This document shows, in pieces, positions 46,141-54,925 of a stretch of DNA of 64,000 bases. Each line of letters begins with the position of its first letter. The first letter of the stretch is position 1. Under the pieces are notes generated by a model, which worked only from the letters and a program-made list of their open reading frames with translations, was not told the DNA's origin and did not search any database. Position numbers and translations under genes: made by a program. Location: the NCBI GenBank assembly GCA_024579835.1, contig CP102060.1:1116001-1180000 (forward strand), written 5' to 3'. Source of the DNA: Clostridiaceae bacterium HFYG-1003 (GTDB taxonomy: Bacteria > Bacillota > Clostridia > Clostridiales > Clostridiaceae).

Positions 46141-47358
46141 ATGGAGACAAACATGAACAAGAAAGTTTTCGGAGTCTATCAGACCACTCAGGATGCTCAG
46201 AGGGCAGTTGAGGATCTTCTGAACATGGGTTATACCTCGGAGGAAATCTCCGTTATCTCAAGAAATCAAGATCGGATCGAAGGCATTGAAGGCGTTGAAA
46301 CTGCTACTGAGACTGGATTAAAGGGCGGTGCCGCAACAGGCGCAGCCATTGGCGGACTGGGTGGCCTGCTGGCCAGCCTTGGACTTCTCGCCATACCGGG
46401 AATCGGCCCAATCCTTGCAGCCGGACCCATCGCGGCTACTCTGGCAGGCGCTGTAGCCGGCGGAACAGTTGGCGGAACCATTGGTGTCATCGGAGGTGCT
46501 CTGATTGACGCAGGTGTCAGCGAAGAAGATGCCAGATACCTCGATGAGCGTTTCCAGGCTGGAGATATCATCGTTACGGTGGACAGCGATGACGATCGCT
46601 ACCGGGACGTTTCCACCAGACTGGGCCATGGATCCTGGAGAGATCAGCCGACCTCCTATGATCTGAACCCGATGGATGAAGTCGATCCGATCATGGCAGA
46701 TCCTGCCAGTTATTCGGGAACTTCACCGCAGGTTCCGGTTACGGAAGACGAACCGGTTCAGGTAAGAGATAATCTGGTTGAACACAAAAATTTTAATGAG
46801 AATATGAATGCCCCGGGAATCGAGGACGAACGTTCCTATGAAAACCTGATGGCTGGAGCCGGCGCGGTAAATCCAGTGGATCCAACCGTTTCGACCGGAT
46901 TTAGTGGCCGTGAATTTGACAATCTGAAGGAGGAACCAATGAAAGATCACTTAACCGATGCAAAGCATGAAGCACTCAAAATGAAGGAGAAAGTTGAACG
47001 CCGCCTGGACAACGCCGGTGAACCACTGGAAGATGCCCAGAACTGGGTTGGCGATCGGGTCTCTGATGTCAAACATGAAGTTGGAAAAGCAGCTGAGAAA
47101 ATTGATGATCGAATGGATAACGATCTGGGGTTCAATGATTCGGCAAAACCAGTAGATGAATTCGAAAACAAGATGCAGGATTCTTACACGGATTCAAAAC
47201 ATGAGGTGGAAAAACAGGCAGAGAAGCTCCAACGCAGAGCCGAAAATGTCGGTGAACCCCTGGAAGATGCTCAGAATTGGGTAGGCGACCGAGTGTCTGA
47301 CGCCAAACATGAAGCCGCTAAGATCGTTGACAAGATCAAGAATCGAATCGACGATTAG
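46141..47358 (+). CDS. General stress protein 17M-like domain fused to a duplicated hydrophilic domain
   Basis: This 405-residue protein has three parts. Residues 8-55 resemble the 17M general stress domain (VFGVYQTTQDAQRAVEDLL...EEISVISRN). Residues about 60-130 are a Gly/Ala-rich hydrophobic stretch like a glycine zipper. After an acidic linker come two 61-residue repeats (267-327 and 345-405), each containing the identical core GEPLEDAQNWVGDRVSD. The repeats are charged, helical and LEA-like. AAGGAGG stands 5 bases before ATG 46939 (M267), exactly at the start of repeat one, so a short second product is possible. A stress-protective role is inferred. Confidence 0.8.
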   Translation: METNMNKKVFGVYQTTQDAQRAVEDLLNMGYTSEEISVISRNQDRIEGIEGVETATETGLKGGAATGAAIGGLGGLLASLGLLAIPGIGPILAAGPIAATLAGAVAGGTVGGTIGVIGGALIDAGVSEEDARYLDERFQAGDIIVTVDSDDDRYRDVSTRLGHGSWRDQPTSYDLNPMDEVDPIMADPASYSGTSPQVPVTEDEPVQVRDNLVEHKNFNENMNAPGIEDERSYENLMAGAGAVNPVDPTVSTGFSGREFDNLKEEPMKDHLTDAKHEALKMKEKVERRLDNAGEPLEDAQNWVGDRVSDVKHEVGKAAEKIDDRMDNDLGFNDSAKPVDEFENKMQDSYTDSKHEVEKQAEKLQRRAENVGEPLEDAQNWVGDRVSDAKHEAAKIVDKIKNRIDD

Positions 47359-47389
47359 CCCCCAACAGAATAAAACAATTAAAAACCAT

Positions 47390-47419
47390 CCAGAAGCCGG
47401 TTGCAGAACCGGCTTCTGG
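47390..47419 (+). terminator. Terminator after the stress protein gene
   Basis: CCAGAAGCCGGTT pairs perfectly with AACCGGCTTCTGG over a GCAG loop, followed by TATTTT. Confidence 0.85.
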
Positions 47420-47458
47420 TATTTTGCGCAATTCTGTGAACAGTAGTTGTTAAAGGGC

Positions 47459-47538
47459 TTATCCATTGTGCTCTTAATCCATTGAGCTCTTTATCCATTG
47501 GGACAATCATCGATTGAGTCATTCACCCATTGACTTCA
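47459..47538 (+). repeat. Five 16-bp tandem repeats
   Basis: ATTG recurs at 47465, 47481, 47497, 47513 and 47529, exactly 16 bases apart. The first units read TTATCCATTGTGCTCT and TAATCCATTGAGCTCT; later ones are more degenerate. The rest of the 47420-48232 gap is AT-rich, with a promoter and hairpin described separately and no gene. Confidence 0.8.
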
Positions 47539-47906
47539 ACCAGCAAGATGAATCTATGTAATAAGATAAATATCCATATAACCTTGCTTCAAAATTATAG
47601 GTTGATCAATCGACAGATCCTTGGAGTGACGTAATTGAACGGGCTTGCTTATTGCGGGTTTTTCTTCCTTTGGACATTGTTATGAGTTTAATTTATATAT
47701 ATATTCTTCGGCGTAATCTCATAAATCTTCACATTTAATTCCACTCCAAATAATAATAAATGATAAAATTTTAAATTTATATAATTAAACTGTTCCTATT
47801 AGCATAACTTTTAAAATTGAGACTGTATGCAGACTTACGAGGTTTTAATTATTATAATAAGTAAAAATGCCTTGTAATTTGCCGATTAATTGTATCATCT
47901 CAATAA

Positions 47907-47935
47907 TTGACAAGACAAAAATACAGTACTATTTT
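47907..47935 (+). promoter_or_regulatory. Putative promoter of the protease-inhibitor module
   Basis: A perfect TTGACA is followed by a 17-base spacer and TATTTT. It would give a leader of about 290 bases before the protease gene. Confidence 0.55.
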
Positions 47936-48064
47936 TAATTTAAAGAATTAAGTATATTAAATACTTTTAATTGTTGAGCAGGATACTGTACGGATGAGAT
48001 GCTGATCATTTAACTGCAGCGCAACATGACGTAACCGGCTTGAGAGAATAATTTGTTCAGGCTG

Positions 48065-48109
48065 AAGATCCTGTGCGCCAGTGAGAACTTGGTGGCTGGA
48101 TCTTTTTAA
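48065..48109 (+). terminator. Terminator-like hairpin in the protease leader
   Basis: AAGATCC pairs with GGATCTT around an inner partly paired region, followed by TTTAAC. It lies after the promoter and 125 bases before the protease start, so it could attenuate transcription. No known riboswitch is recognised. Confidence 0.5.
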
Positions 48110-48232
48110 CTTTCAGACTAGCTGTGGCTGAATTTGGGAAATGATGAAACTAGGGAGGCGGTGCGTTGAATTGCATAATCAGTCTTTCTTTATCAGTACC
48201 AGGACAAATACGGAAAGGGAGGAGAGAAAGTT

Positions 48233-49345
48233 ATGATACCGGAAAAAATTAATTTGAGTCAAATCCAGGAATCGCTCAATAAACTCGACAACCCATGGGA
48301 AGCCGGAGTGACAAGCATGTCCCTGCTTTCACCTGAAGAGCAGAAAATGCACCTTGGTTTTTCACCGGGACCCGGGGATATGACTATTTCAGAAATTATT
48401 GAGTATGCCGCACAGATGAAGGCTCAGATCAAAGAGGAAGCTCTGACCTGGGCAGGCGCTCCGGCAGCCTTTGATCTGCGCAATGTCGGTGGACAGAACT
48501 TTGTTACACCGATCAAGAATCAGCTGAGCTGCGGTTCATGCGTAGCGTTTGGTACGGTCGCCACGGTGGAAAGCACCCTGCGCAAGCAGCGTAACGATCC
48601 GGGACTGGCCATCGACTTGAGTGAAGCTCATTTATTCTTCTGTCACGGCAAGGCTCGGGGCCGTAACTGTGAGAATGGCTGGATGCCAAATGAAGCGCTG
48701 GAGGATATTAAAACCAAGGGTCTCGCCGATGAAGCCTGCTATCCGTATACCATGAGCAATAAGGACTGCAGCGGCCTTTGCTCCAACTGGGCAGACCGAG
48801 CCATTAAGATCACCGGATATACTGATCTGAAAGGGAAGCCGGCAGACATCAAAACCTGGGTATCGACCATCGGACCGGTCATTGCCTGTTTTGTTGTGTA
48901 CGGTGATTTCTTCAGCTACAAGAGCGGAGTCTACAAGCACGTCAGCGGCAGTCAGTCGGGCGGACACTGCGTCACCATTGTTGGCTACAATGACAATCCC
49001 GGTTACTGGATCTGTAAAAACAGCTGGGGTGACGCTTGGGGAGATAAGGGATTCTTCAATATTGCTTATGGTGAATGCGGTATTGACACCTGGTCAAACT
49101 ACGGAGTAAACAGTATTGCCAATACCGGCTGGCAAAGCAATAAGCGGGTGATCGGTCTTTGGGCCAATAATCAGGATCGCAACGCCTTTGCTTACTTTGA
49201 CGGTCTGGGCTGGCGGAAAGTTTCTTCGGAAAATGACAACATCTTCGTCAACATGCTGACCCAGCTGGCAGCAGCGAAAGCCAGCGGCCGCGCCGTCAAT
49301 TTCTATGAAGAAAACAGCCTAATCAAACAGATCTACGTATATTAA
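48233..49345 (+). CDS. Papain-family (C1) cysteine protease with C-terminal GLW domain
   Basis: This 370-residue protein has a propeptide-like N-terminal region (1-75, including LSPEEQKMHLGFSPGPGD) and a papain fold. It has the oxyanion Gln97 and nucleophile Cys103 in NQLSCGSCVAFG, His245 in SGGHCVTIVGYN and Asn263 in CKNSWGDAWG. Papain's Trp after the nucleophile is Val104 here. From about residue 303 a separate 68-residue domain (VIGLWANNQDRNAFAYFDGLGW...IYVY) ends the protein. No signal peptide is seen, which is unusual for this family. GGGAGGAGAG precedes the ATG. The next gene carries the same C-terminal domain and the one after encodes a C1 inhibitor, so the three probably form one functional unit. 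Confidence 0.92.
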   Translation: MIPEKINLSQIQESLNKLDNPWEAGVTSMSLLSPEEQKMHLGFSPGPGDMTISEIIEYAAQMKAQIKEEALTWAGAPAAFDLRNVGGQNFVTPIKNQLSCGSCVAFGTVATVESTLRKQRNDPGLAIDLSEAHLFFCHGKARGRNCENGWMPNEALEDIKTKGLADEACYPYTMSNKDCSGLCSNWADRAIKITGYTDLKGKPADIKTWVSTIGPVIACFVVYGDFFSYKSGVYKHVSGSQSGGHCVTIVGYNDNPGYWICKNSWGDAWGDKGFFNIAYGECGIDTWSNYGVNSIANTGWQSNKRVIGLWANNQDRNAFAYFDGLGWRKVSSENDNIFVNMLTQLAAAKASGRAVNFYEENSLIKQIYVY

Positions 49346-49361
49346 CGAAAGGGGTGTTAAC

Positions 49362-49784
49362 ATGACTGAATTTAAATCGCCTGCCGTGGATCCCGGCTGC
49401 TGCTGCTCTGAAAACAAAATCGACAGGAATGCCGACAGTCCGCTTCTTTCGCCCCCAATGGCTAAGAGCGAATTCATGAGTATTGAAAATCTGCCGTCGA
49501 TGGCAATATCAACCGATGCAGTTCCGGCGCCTCTCATCAGCGCAGAAAGTGCCGGGGCCAGCGTCTGGGTGAATAACAAAAAAATCAACGGACTGTGGTC
49601 CATTAATCAAAATCGCAACTGCTTTGCCGGAGTGGAAGGAGTTGGCTGGAAAAAACTGATCAACACTTCGGACAGTTCGATTGTGGCGCTAAACATTCTG
49701 GCCAGTCATGCCTTGGTGAAAGGCTCTCCTGTAAACTATCGCGAAGAAAGCGATGGTATGATATATGAGATGTATGTCTGGTAG
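49362..49784 (+). CDS. Companion protein sharing the protease's C-terminal domain
   Basis: This 140-residue protein begins 16 bases after the protease, with GAAAGGGG upstream. Residues 1-70 are low-complexity, rich in Ser, Pro and Ala, with three adjacent cysteines (GCCCSENK, residues 12-19). Residues 73-140 (INGLWSINQNRNCFAGVEGVGW...YVW) align with the last 67 residues of the protease with about one third identity and one gap, and end at the same point. I do not recognise the family. It may be a decoy, a partner docking through the shared domain, or a substrate; sequence alone does not decide. Confidence 0.75.
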   Translation: MTEFKSPAVDPGCCCSENKIDRNADSPLLSPPMAKSEFMSIENLPSMAISTDAVPAPLISAESAGASVWVNNKKINGLWSINQNRNCFAGVEGVGWKKLINTSDSSIVALNILASHALVKGSPVNYREESDGMIYEMYVW

Positions 49785-49843
49785 TCGGGCTTAACGGCTG
49801 CACGCCGTGCTGCCGTTTCAACCCCAAAGCGGGAGGGACGCCA

Positions 49844-50167
49844 ATGATTCGCATATTTGAAAGGGACTCAGCCGCGACCATTGAAGTTGATCGCGGGGAG
49901 GTCATGACAATCAGCCTGAAAGAAAACCCCACTACTGGGTATCGCTGGAGCTATGAACCATTGCCGGGAATTCAGCCAATCGGCGATGACTACAAGGCCG
50001 TACGATCGGAAGGTTCTGAAGAAGCCGTTGGAGTCGCCGGACTCCGGGAGTTGCAGTTCATTCCGACTCAGCCCGGTACATTCACCCTGCAACTGAAAAA
50101 CTGGCGGGAATGGGAAGGAGAAAGTTCGGTTATTGACCGCTTTACGGTGAAAATCATTGTGAGATGA
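49844..50167 (+). CDS. Chagasin-family (I42) cysteine protease inhibitor
   Basis: This 107-residue protein has the three inhibitory-loop signatures of chagasin: NPTTGYRW (residues 28-35), GVAGLREL (63-70) and the KNWREWEG region (85-92) in place of the usual RPW loop. Chagasin-type proteins bind and block papain-family proteases. It follows a papain-family protease and its companion by 59 bases on the same strand, with GGGAGGGA upstream. No signal peptide is present, so like the protease it should act in the cytoplasm unless an unusual export route exists. The likely target is the adjacent protease; this is inferred. Confidence 0.88.
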   Translation: MIRIFERDSAATIEVDRGEVMTISLKENPTTGYRWSYEPLPGIQPIGDDYKAVRSEGSEEAVGVAGLRELQFIPTQPGTFTLQLKNWREWEGESSVIDRFTVKIIVR

Positions 50168-50296
50168 ATGATGTGATTTGGTTGCCAGGCTGCTGATGTT
50201 CCCAGCTGTATTCTGTTTCGATCGACAGAACAACCGGCAGCTTTATCCAATATCAGCGTTCAAGGGGAACAGGTCCGGAACATGTAGAACAACACA

Positions 50297-50335
50297 GAGC
50301 AGCTGAGCGGTCCTTTGATGGATGCTCAGCTGCTC
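50297..50335 (+). terminator. Hairpin after the inhibitor gene
   Basis: GAGCAGCTGAGC pairs perfectly with GCTCAGCTGCTC over a 15-base loop. No T run follows. It may end the protease-inhibitor unit or the convergent minus-strand genes. Confidence 0.55.
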
Positions 50336-50417
50336 ACTATTTCTGATTTGATTGTACAACGTGTGACAGGATCTCTAATGCCTCTTCGTTTACTGGGACG
50401 AATCTCGAACGAACGGT

Positions 50418-50600
50418 TTATTCGGCGCCGGAGTTAGTGCCCGGCTTTTTGAAGAACTTCTCGTACAGCAGATAGGCTCCCAAAATTACGATTGCCACGA
50501 TGGCAGTTTGAACGAGTACCTTGAAGAGAAAGCCCAAAATGTTCAAACCCAGGATCACCAGAAAAATCACCAGTAGGGGATTCATTTTTTTATTATCCAT
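50418..50600 (-). CDS. Small membrane protein, unknown function
   Basis: This 60-residue protein has one or two hydrophobic segments (about residues 8-45) and a basic C-terminus (YEKFFKKPG). A GGAGGTAATATGCA site precedes its ATG. Its start overlaps the 3' end of the M42 peptidase gene by 8 bases, indicating coupled translation. No family is recognised. Confidence 0.65.
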   Translation of the reverse strand: MDNKKMNPLLVIFLVILGLNILGFLFKVLVQTAIVAIVILGAYLLYEKFFKKPGTNSGAE

Positions 50601-51660
50601 TGCATATTACCTCCGGATCGAATTTTTTGAGTACCTCCACCGCCAGGCTGACACAGGCTTCGAGGTCTTCGAGGGCGGCAAAGTTGTGATGGGTATGGAT
50701 GAAGCGGGAGGGGATGCCAAGCACCAGGCAGGGGACCGCTTTCCCAGTGAGGGATATTTTGCCGGCATTGGTCGAACCGCCGCGCCGAACTGCGTGCTGC
50801 GTTCTGATATTGGAGCCGTCCGCCAGGGATTGGGCAAAATCGATGAATCCGCGGTGACTGACATAGCTTGCATCAAAGTGCCGGATCTGAACTCCCTGTT
50901 TCAGGGCACACTGGCGGGTATGTTCGTCAAAATACAGATCATCCGCCGGGGAGCCTTCAAAGATCAGGGCAAAATCAGGTTTTACCACCTGGGAGGTGAC
51001 GGTTGCACCCCGCATGCCGATTTCTTCCTGAGCGGCCAGAGCGGCAACAACATCCACCGGCAACTGTTCACTCTTCAGGCGCCGCATGATTTCCATGATG
51101 GCAACGCAGCCCAGACGGTTGTCAAAGGCTTTGCCGAAGATCACTCCGGTGGACGGGTCGATGGATGAGACGACTTGCGGCGCAACCGGATCTCCCGGGG
51201 CGATGCCCATCAGATTAACCACGTCTTCGCGGGAGCAGGCACCGACATCGAGAACCAGATCTTCCAGCTGGACCTGATCATTCTGCTTTTCCAAAGCGGT
51301 CTTGAAATGCGGCGGCTTGCTGGCGATAATTGCTCTAATCCGTTCACCGGTCCGGGTCTGGATCAGGAACAGCTGGGAGGGGACACTGCTGGTGACCCAT
51401 CCGCCCATCGGCACGATGGCGATGGTTCCGTTTGCCCGGATCGACTGAACCATGAAACCAACTTCGTCCAGATGTGCATCCAGCTGAATGACTGGGCGAT
51501 TGCCCTGATTTCCCGGATGCGCGATGTAGAGGTTGTGCATGTGATCCGTACGGATGTTGAAGTCCTTGAGGTAGCTTCGAACTACATCGGTGACGGGTCC
51601 TTCAAATCCCGGGGGTCCGAAAGCGTCGCACATCTCACGGATCATACTGCGTTCGATCAT
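50593..51660 (-). CDS. M42 family metallopeptidase (glutamyl/deblocking aminopeptidase type)
   Basis: This 355-residue protein has the M42 co-catalytic metal pattern: LDAHLDEVGFMV (His and base), FGKAFDNRLGC (bridging Asp), AAQEEIGMRGA (catalytic Glu pair) and a late FIHTHHNFAAL. Such TDR-type enzymes trim peptides in the cytoplasm. The start at 51660 gives the usual MIERSMIREMCDAFGPPGFE beginning with AGGCAGGT upstream; a longer frame to 51711 was rejected. Confidence 0.93.
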   Translation of the reverse strand: MIERSMIREMCDAFGPPGFEGPVTDVVRSYLKDFNIRTDHMHNLYIAHPGNQGNRPVIQLDAHLDEVGFMVQSIRANGTIAIVPMGGWVTSSVPSQLFLIQTRTGERIRAIIASKPPHFKTALEKQNDQVQLEDLVLDVGACSREDVVNLMGIAPGDPVAPQVVSSIDPSTGVIFGKAFDNRLGCVAIMEIMRRLKSEQLPVDVVAALAAQEEIGMRGATVTSQVVKPDFALIFEGSPADDLYFDEHTRQCALKQGVQIRHFDASYVSHRGFIDFAQSLADGSNIRTQHAVRRGGSTNAGKISLTGKAVPCLVLGIPSRFIHTHHNFAALEDLEACVSLAVEVLKKFDPEVICNG

Positions 51661-51812
51661 GTTATTACCTGCCTTTCCTGGTTGTTTTAATATAGTATTG
51701 GGCTGTCCCATAGCTGAAAATGGATGGTACTGCCGATCGGCTGAACAGGGATTGAATTCACTGAAACTTCTGCAGAATGCGAAAACTTGTCGTGTAACTT
51801 CTGAACCGTTCG

Positions 51813-53522
51813 CTAGAACCGCTCCAGGCGGGGCATTCCCGGATCTATGAACACCGTTTTATTCGTTGAGTAAATTACCATCCCCGGTTTTGATCCGCTG
51901 GGTTTCTTGACATGTCGAACTAAGGTATAGTCCACCGGCACTTTGCTGCCGGTCTGTGCCTTGGAATACCAGGCTGCCAGATTGGCCGCTTCCAGCAGGG
52001 TTTCATCGGAGAATCCGGTTCCTTTGATGATGACGTGGGATCCAGGATAGTTCTTGGTGTGCAGCCACGTATCATTGGGATCTGCCAGTTTGGTCGTCAG
52101 ATAATCATTTTGATTGTTGTTCTTGCCGACATAGATCGTGACGCCTTCCGTCGACTTGAAGCGCATGGGCTTGCTGGGGGATTCCTTCTTTTTCTTCGAT
52201 GACTTGAATCGGATATAACCGGCTACAACAAGTTCCTGCCGGATCTCCGCAATGTCGGAAGGGTCCTCGGAGCGCATGACAGAGTCCGCCACGGAGTTCA
52301 GGTAATTCAGCTCATCCTGAGCCAGGAGCAGCTGTTCTCTTGCGTTTTCCTCACTCCGCTTGTATTTATTGTACTGATTAAAATAGCGCTGCATGTTATC
52401 CGTAATGGATTTATGGGGATCCAGTTCAATCACAACCGTTGGCTGATCTTCACTGTAATAATCAATCACTACGGCCTGATTCTGGCCGTCCTTCAGCTGA
52501 TACAGATTGGCCTTAATCAGTTCGCCCCTGATCCGGAATTCTTCTTTGGTTGAAGATTCGGTGAGAACATCTTCCAGGATCTGAATTTTGCGCTGAACTC
52601 GCTCCAAATTGGCGGAGACGATTCGCAGGATATCCTGAGAGCGGTCCCGCACCCGATTGGATTTATCCTTTTCGGACAGGAAAAATTCCAAAGCCAGGGA
52701 AGGAGAGGAGAATTCCTCAATTTCATCATATTGCGACAGGGCCGATTCCTCCGGCAGGAGCAGACTGATATCTCTTGGCACATCCTTCTGAAGAAAAACA
52801 AAGAATGTATCGGCCTTCAGAGCCGATTCCAGCGTCGAGCGAATGGCTTCCGTCAGCGTCTGACCCGCTTGAATGCGGTCGGCACAGGCCTGATACAGAA
52901 CTTTTGAGGTCATTTTGCTGATGCCGGAGAACAAACGGGCAAAATCATTTTCCGTCAGGTCTTCCGTGAGCCGTTCGGAGAGAGCCGCATCAAGGTAATC
53001 CGTGGGATCCAGCTTATCCTGGGGCGGCGGCAGCTGATAGGAAGCGCCGGGCAGAAGCAGGCGGTAGCTGTTGACATCAGCCCCCACGTGCTTGATGCAT
53101 TCCATAATCTTCTGATCGCGTTCCCTGACAAGAACGATGTTGGAATGTCTTCCCATCATTTCGCAGATCAGGATGTAGTTGGAGTAAAAGCCCATCTCAT
53201 CCGTGGCTTCGAAGGTCAGATTCAGGATCCGGTCGCCCTGAGGCTGTTCGATCCGGACGAGTTTCCCCCCCTGTACGTATTTTCGCAAAACCATGGTGAA
53301 TAAAGGTGCTTCCTTCGGATTGGGTTTGGCTTCCTCGGTCAGATGCACCCGGGCATGATCGGCACTGGAGGTGAGAAGGAGACGATGTGTACCGGTTCGC
53401 CCCCGGAAGGTCAGAACGATCTCATCCTTTTCGGGCTGGTGTACTTTATCGGCTCGGGTATTCAATATATTTTCTTTCAGTTCTTTCGTAATCGCTTGTA
53501 AGTAAAGACCATCAAAGGCCAT
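51813..53522 (-). CDS. rqcH: Rqc2 homologue RqcH (NFACT protein)
   Basis: This 569-residue protein has the NFACT-N domain beginning MAFDGLYLQAITKEL, the coiled-coil middle and the NFACT-R domain with NDTWLHTKNYPGSHVII. RqcH binds stalled 50S subunits and adds C-terminal alanine tails to trapped nascent chains for degradation. Older names are FbpA-like or fibronectin-binding. Length and motifs are complete. The gene ends 152 bases before the M42 peptidase start, on the same strand. Confidence 0.95.
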   Translation of the reverse strand: MAFDGLYLQAITKELKENILNTRADKVHQPEKDEIVLTFRGRTGTHRLLLTSSADHARVHLTEEAKPNPKEAPLFTMVLRKYVQGGKLVRIEQPQGDRILNLTFEATDEMGFYSNYILICEMMGRHSNIVLVRERDQKIMECIKHVGADVNSYRLLLPGASYQLPPPQDKLDPTDYLDAALSERLTEDLTENDFARLFSGISKMTSKVLYQACADRIQAGQTLTEAIRSTLESALKADTFFVFLQKDVPRDISLLLPEESALSQYDEIEEFSSPSLALEFFLSEKDKSNRVRDRSQDILRIVSANLERVQRKIQILEDVLTESSTKEEFRIRGELIKANLYQLKDGQNQAVVIDYYSEDQPTVVIELDPHKSITDNMQRYFNQYNKYKRSEENAREQLLLAQDELNYLNSVADSVMRSEDPSDIAEIRQELVVAGYIRFKSSKKKKESPSKPMRFKSTEGVTIYVGKNNNQNDYLTTKLADPNDTWLHTKNYPGSHVIIKGTGFSDETLLEAANLAAWYSKAQTGSKVPVDYTLVRHVKKPSGSKPGMVIYSTNKTVFIDPGMPRLERF

Positions 53523-53719
53523 GGCAGTAGTCGGGGGGACAAGCCCGACGCTCCTTCCAGATTATTTGCGGGATGACCCACCGGTCCGGGGAAGGTCACT
53601 GGATTTGATTCTTTTCAAGGGAGATGCTGTGGGTGGATCAAAGCTGCGTCCTGCTGCATTCGGCAGATTTTGATGCTGCGGCACCAGGAAAGGAGAGCTT
53701 CTGAAGTATTATTTCTGTA

Positions 53720-53745
53720 GCATGAATTCTGAGCATGAATTCTGA
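53720..53745 (+). repeat. 13-bp tandem duplication
   Basis: GCATGAATTCTGA occurs twice back to back. Apart from this and the murQ promoter, the 400-base divergent gap 53523-53933 shows nothing recognisable. Confidence 0.75.
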
Positions 53746-53878
53746 ATTACAATTTTTGAAGCAAAGATTCGGAAATAGTGTTTCTGAGTCCGGCTGAACA
53801 CCCGGAGAGCGGCAATGACGCGGTATGCGGCAGGCCCTCTCTACTATATTAACATATTGTCACGGTTTTCTTTTCAGG

Positions 53879-53907
53879 TTTCAAATCCAATAAGAAAACA
53901 GTATAAT
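53879..53907 (+). promoter_or_regulatory. Likely promoter of murQ
   Basis: TTTCAA, a 17-base spacer and a perfect TATAAT (53902-53907) lie 27 bases before the murQ start. Confidence 0.55.
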
Positions 53908-53933
53908 TCAGGTAAGCGAAGGAGGTGTGCTCC

Positions 53934-54878
53934 ATGATGGACGAACATATTGTAACGGAACAGCGCAATCCAAAAACCATTCACATCGATCAGGTTTCGA
54001 CGGTTGACATGCTCCACATGCTGAATGAGGAAGACAAGCTGGTCGCCGGTGCGGTGGAAGCGGAAATTCCACAGATTGCCCGGGCGGTCGAACTCATCGC
54101 CGATGCGATGAAACTGGGCGGTCGGCTGATCTATCTGGGAGCAGGAACCTCCGGCCGGATTGGTGTTCTGGATGCCTCTGAAGTCAGCAGCGCCTTCGGC
54201 CTGGAAGAGGGAAAAATCTATGCGTTTATTGCCGGTGGAACGGAAGCGCTGACAAAGTCCGTCAGCGGAGCCCAGGATGACAAGGCCATGGGCGTGGAGG
54301 AACTGAAGAATATCAACGTGAATGATCAGGATGTGGTGGTTGGTATCACGTCTTCCGGATCAACGCCGTATGTCACAGGTTCGCTGGAGTATGCCAAGCG
54401 TCAGGGCGCATCCACCATTGCGCTGACCTGCATGCACAGTTCGGAATGTGCCCAGATCGCGGATTTGATTATCTCACCGGCCGTCGGTCCCGAGGCCATT
54501 GCCGGTTCGACCCGGCTCAAATCGGCCACGGCGAACAAAATGATTCTGAACATGATCTCCACCGGAGTCATGATCAAGCTGGGAAAAGTCTATGAAAATC
54601 TCATGATCGACCTGCGTCCGGCGAATTCGAAGCTGCTGCGTCGGCGTAATCAGGTCGTGGCTTTGGCTCTGGAAGTGGACGATCAGCGGGCGGAAGAACT
54701 TCTGACGCTGTCGGGTGGAAATCCCCGGGCTGCCATTCTGATGGGGCTGTCCAATCTGAGTCTGAGCCAGGCATTGAGGCTGCTGGCGGAACACGAGAAC
54801 GACCTGCGGGCCTGCATGTGCGATGAAAATTTTCGGCAGGATCTCCAGGAAGACAGTCAGCATCCTTTATTTGAGTAG
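53934..54878 (+). CDS. murQ: N-acetylmuramic acid 6-phosphate etherase
   Basis: This 314-residue SIS-domain protein has TEQRNPKTIHIDQVST at the start, LGAGTSGRIGVLDASE, the catalytic region GGTEALTKSVSGAQD and GPEAIAGSTRLKSATANKM. It splits the lactyl ether of MurNAc-6-phosphate to GlcNAc-6-phosphate in cell wall recycling. GGAGG lies 8 bases before the ATG. No murP or murR gene is adjacent. A pilus operon begins 47 bases later. Confidence 0.95.
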   Translation: MMDEHIVTEQRNPKTIHIDQVSTVDMLHMLNEEDKLVAGAVEAEIPQIARAVELIADAMKLGGRLIYLGAGTSGRIGVLDASEVSSAFGLEEGKIYAFIAGGTEALTKSVSGAQDDKAMGVEELKNINVNDQDVVVGITSSGSTPYVTGSLEYAKRQGASTIALTCMHSSECAQIADLIISPAVGPEAIAGSTRLKSATANKMILNMISTGVMIKLGKVYENLMIDLRPANSKLLRRRNQVVALALEVDDQRAEELLTLSGGNPRAAILMGLSNLSLSQALRLLAEHENDLRACMCDENFRQDLQEDSQHPLFE

Positions 54879-54925
54879 GTATAAAAATTAGAGTCAATAT
54901 CCATAATGTCTGCGGAGGCGATGGC

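Noticed and set aside
47459-47538. CRISPR array
   Set aside because: The 16-base units are directly adjacent with no spacers, and no cas genes are present.
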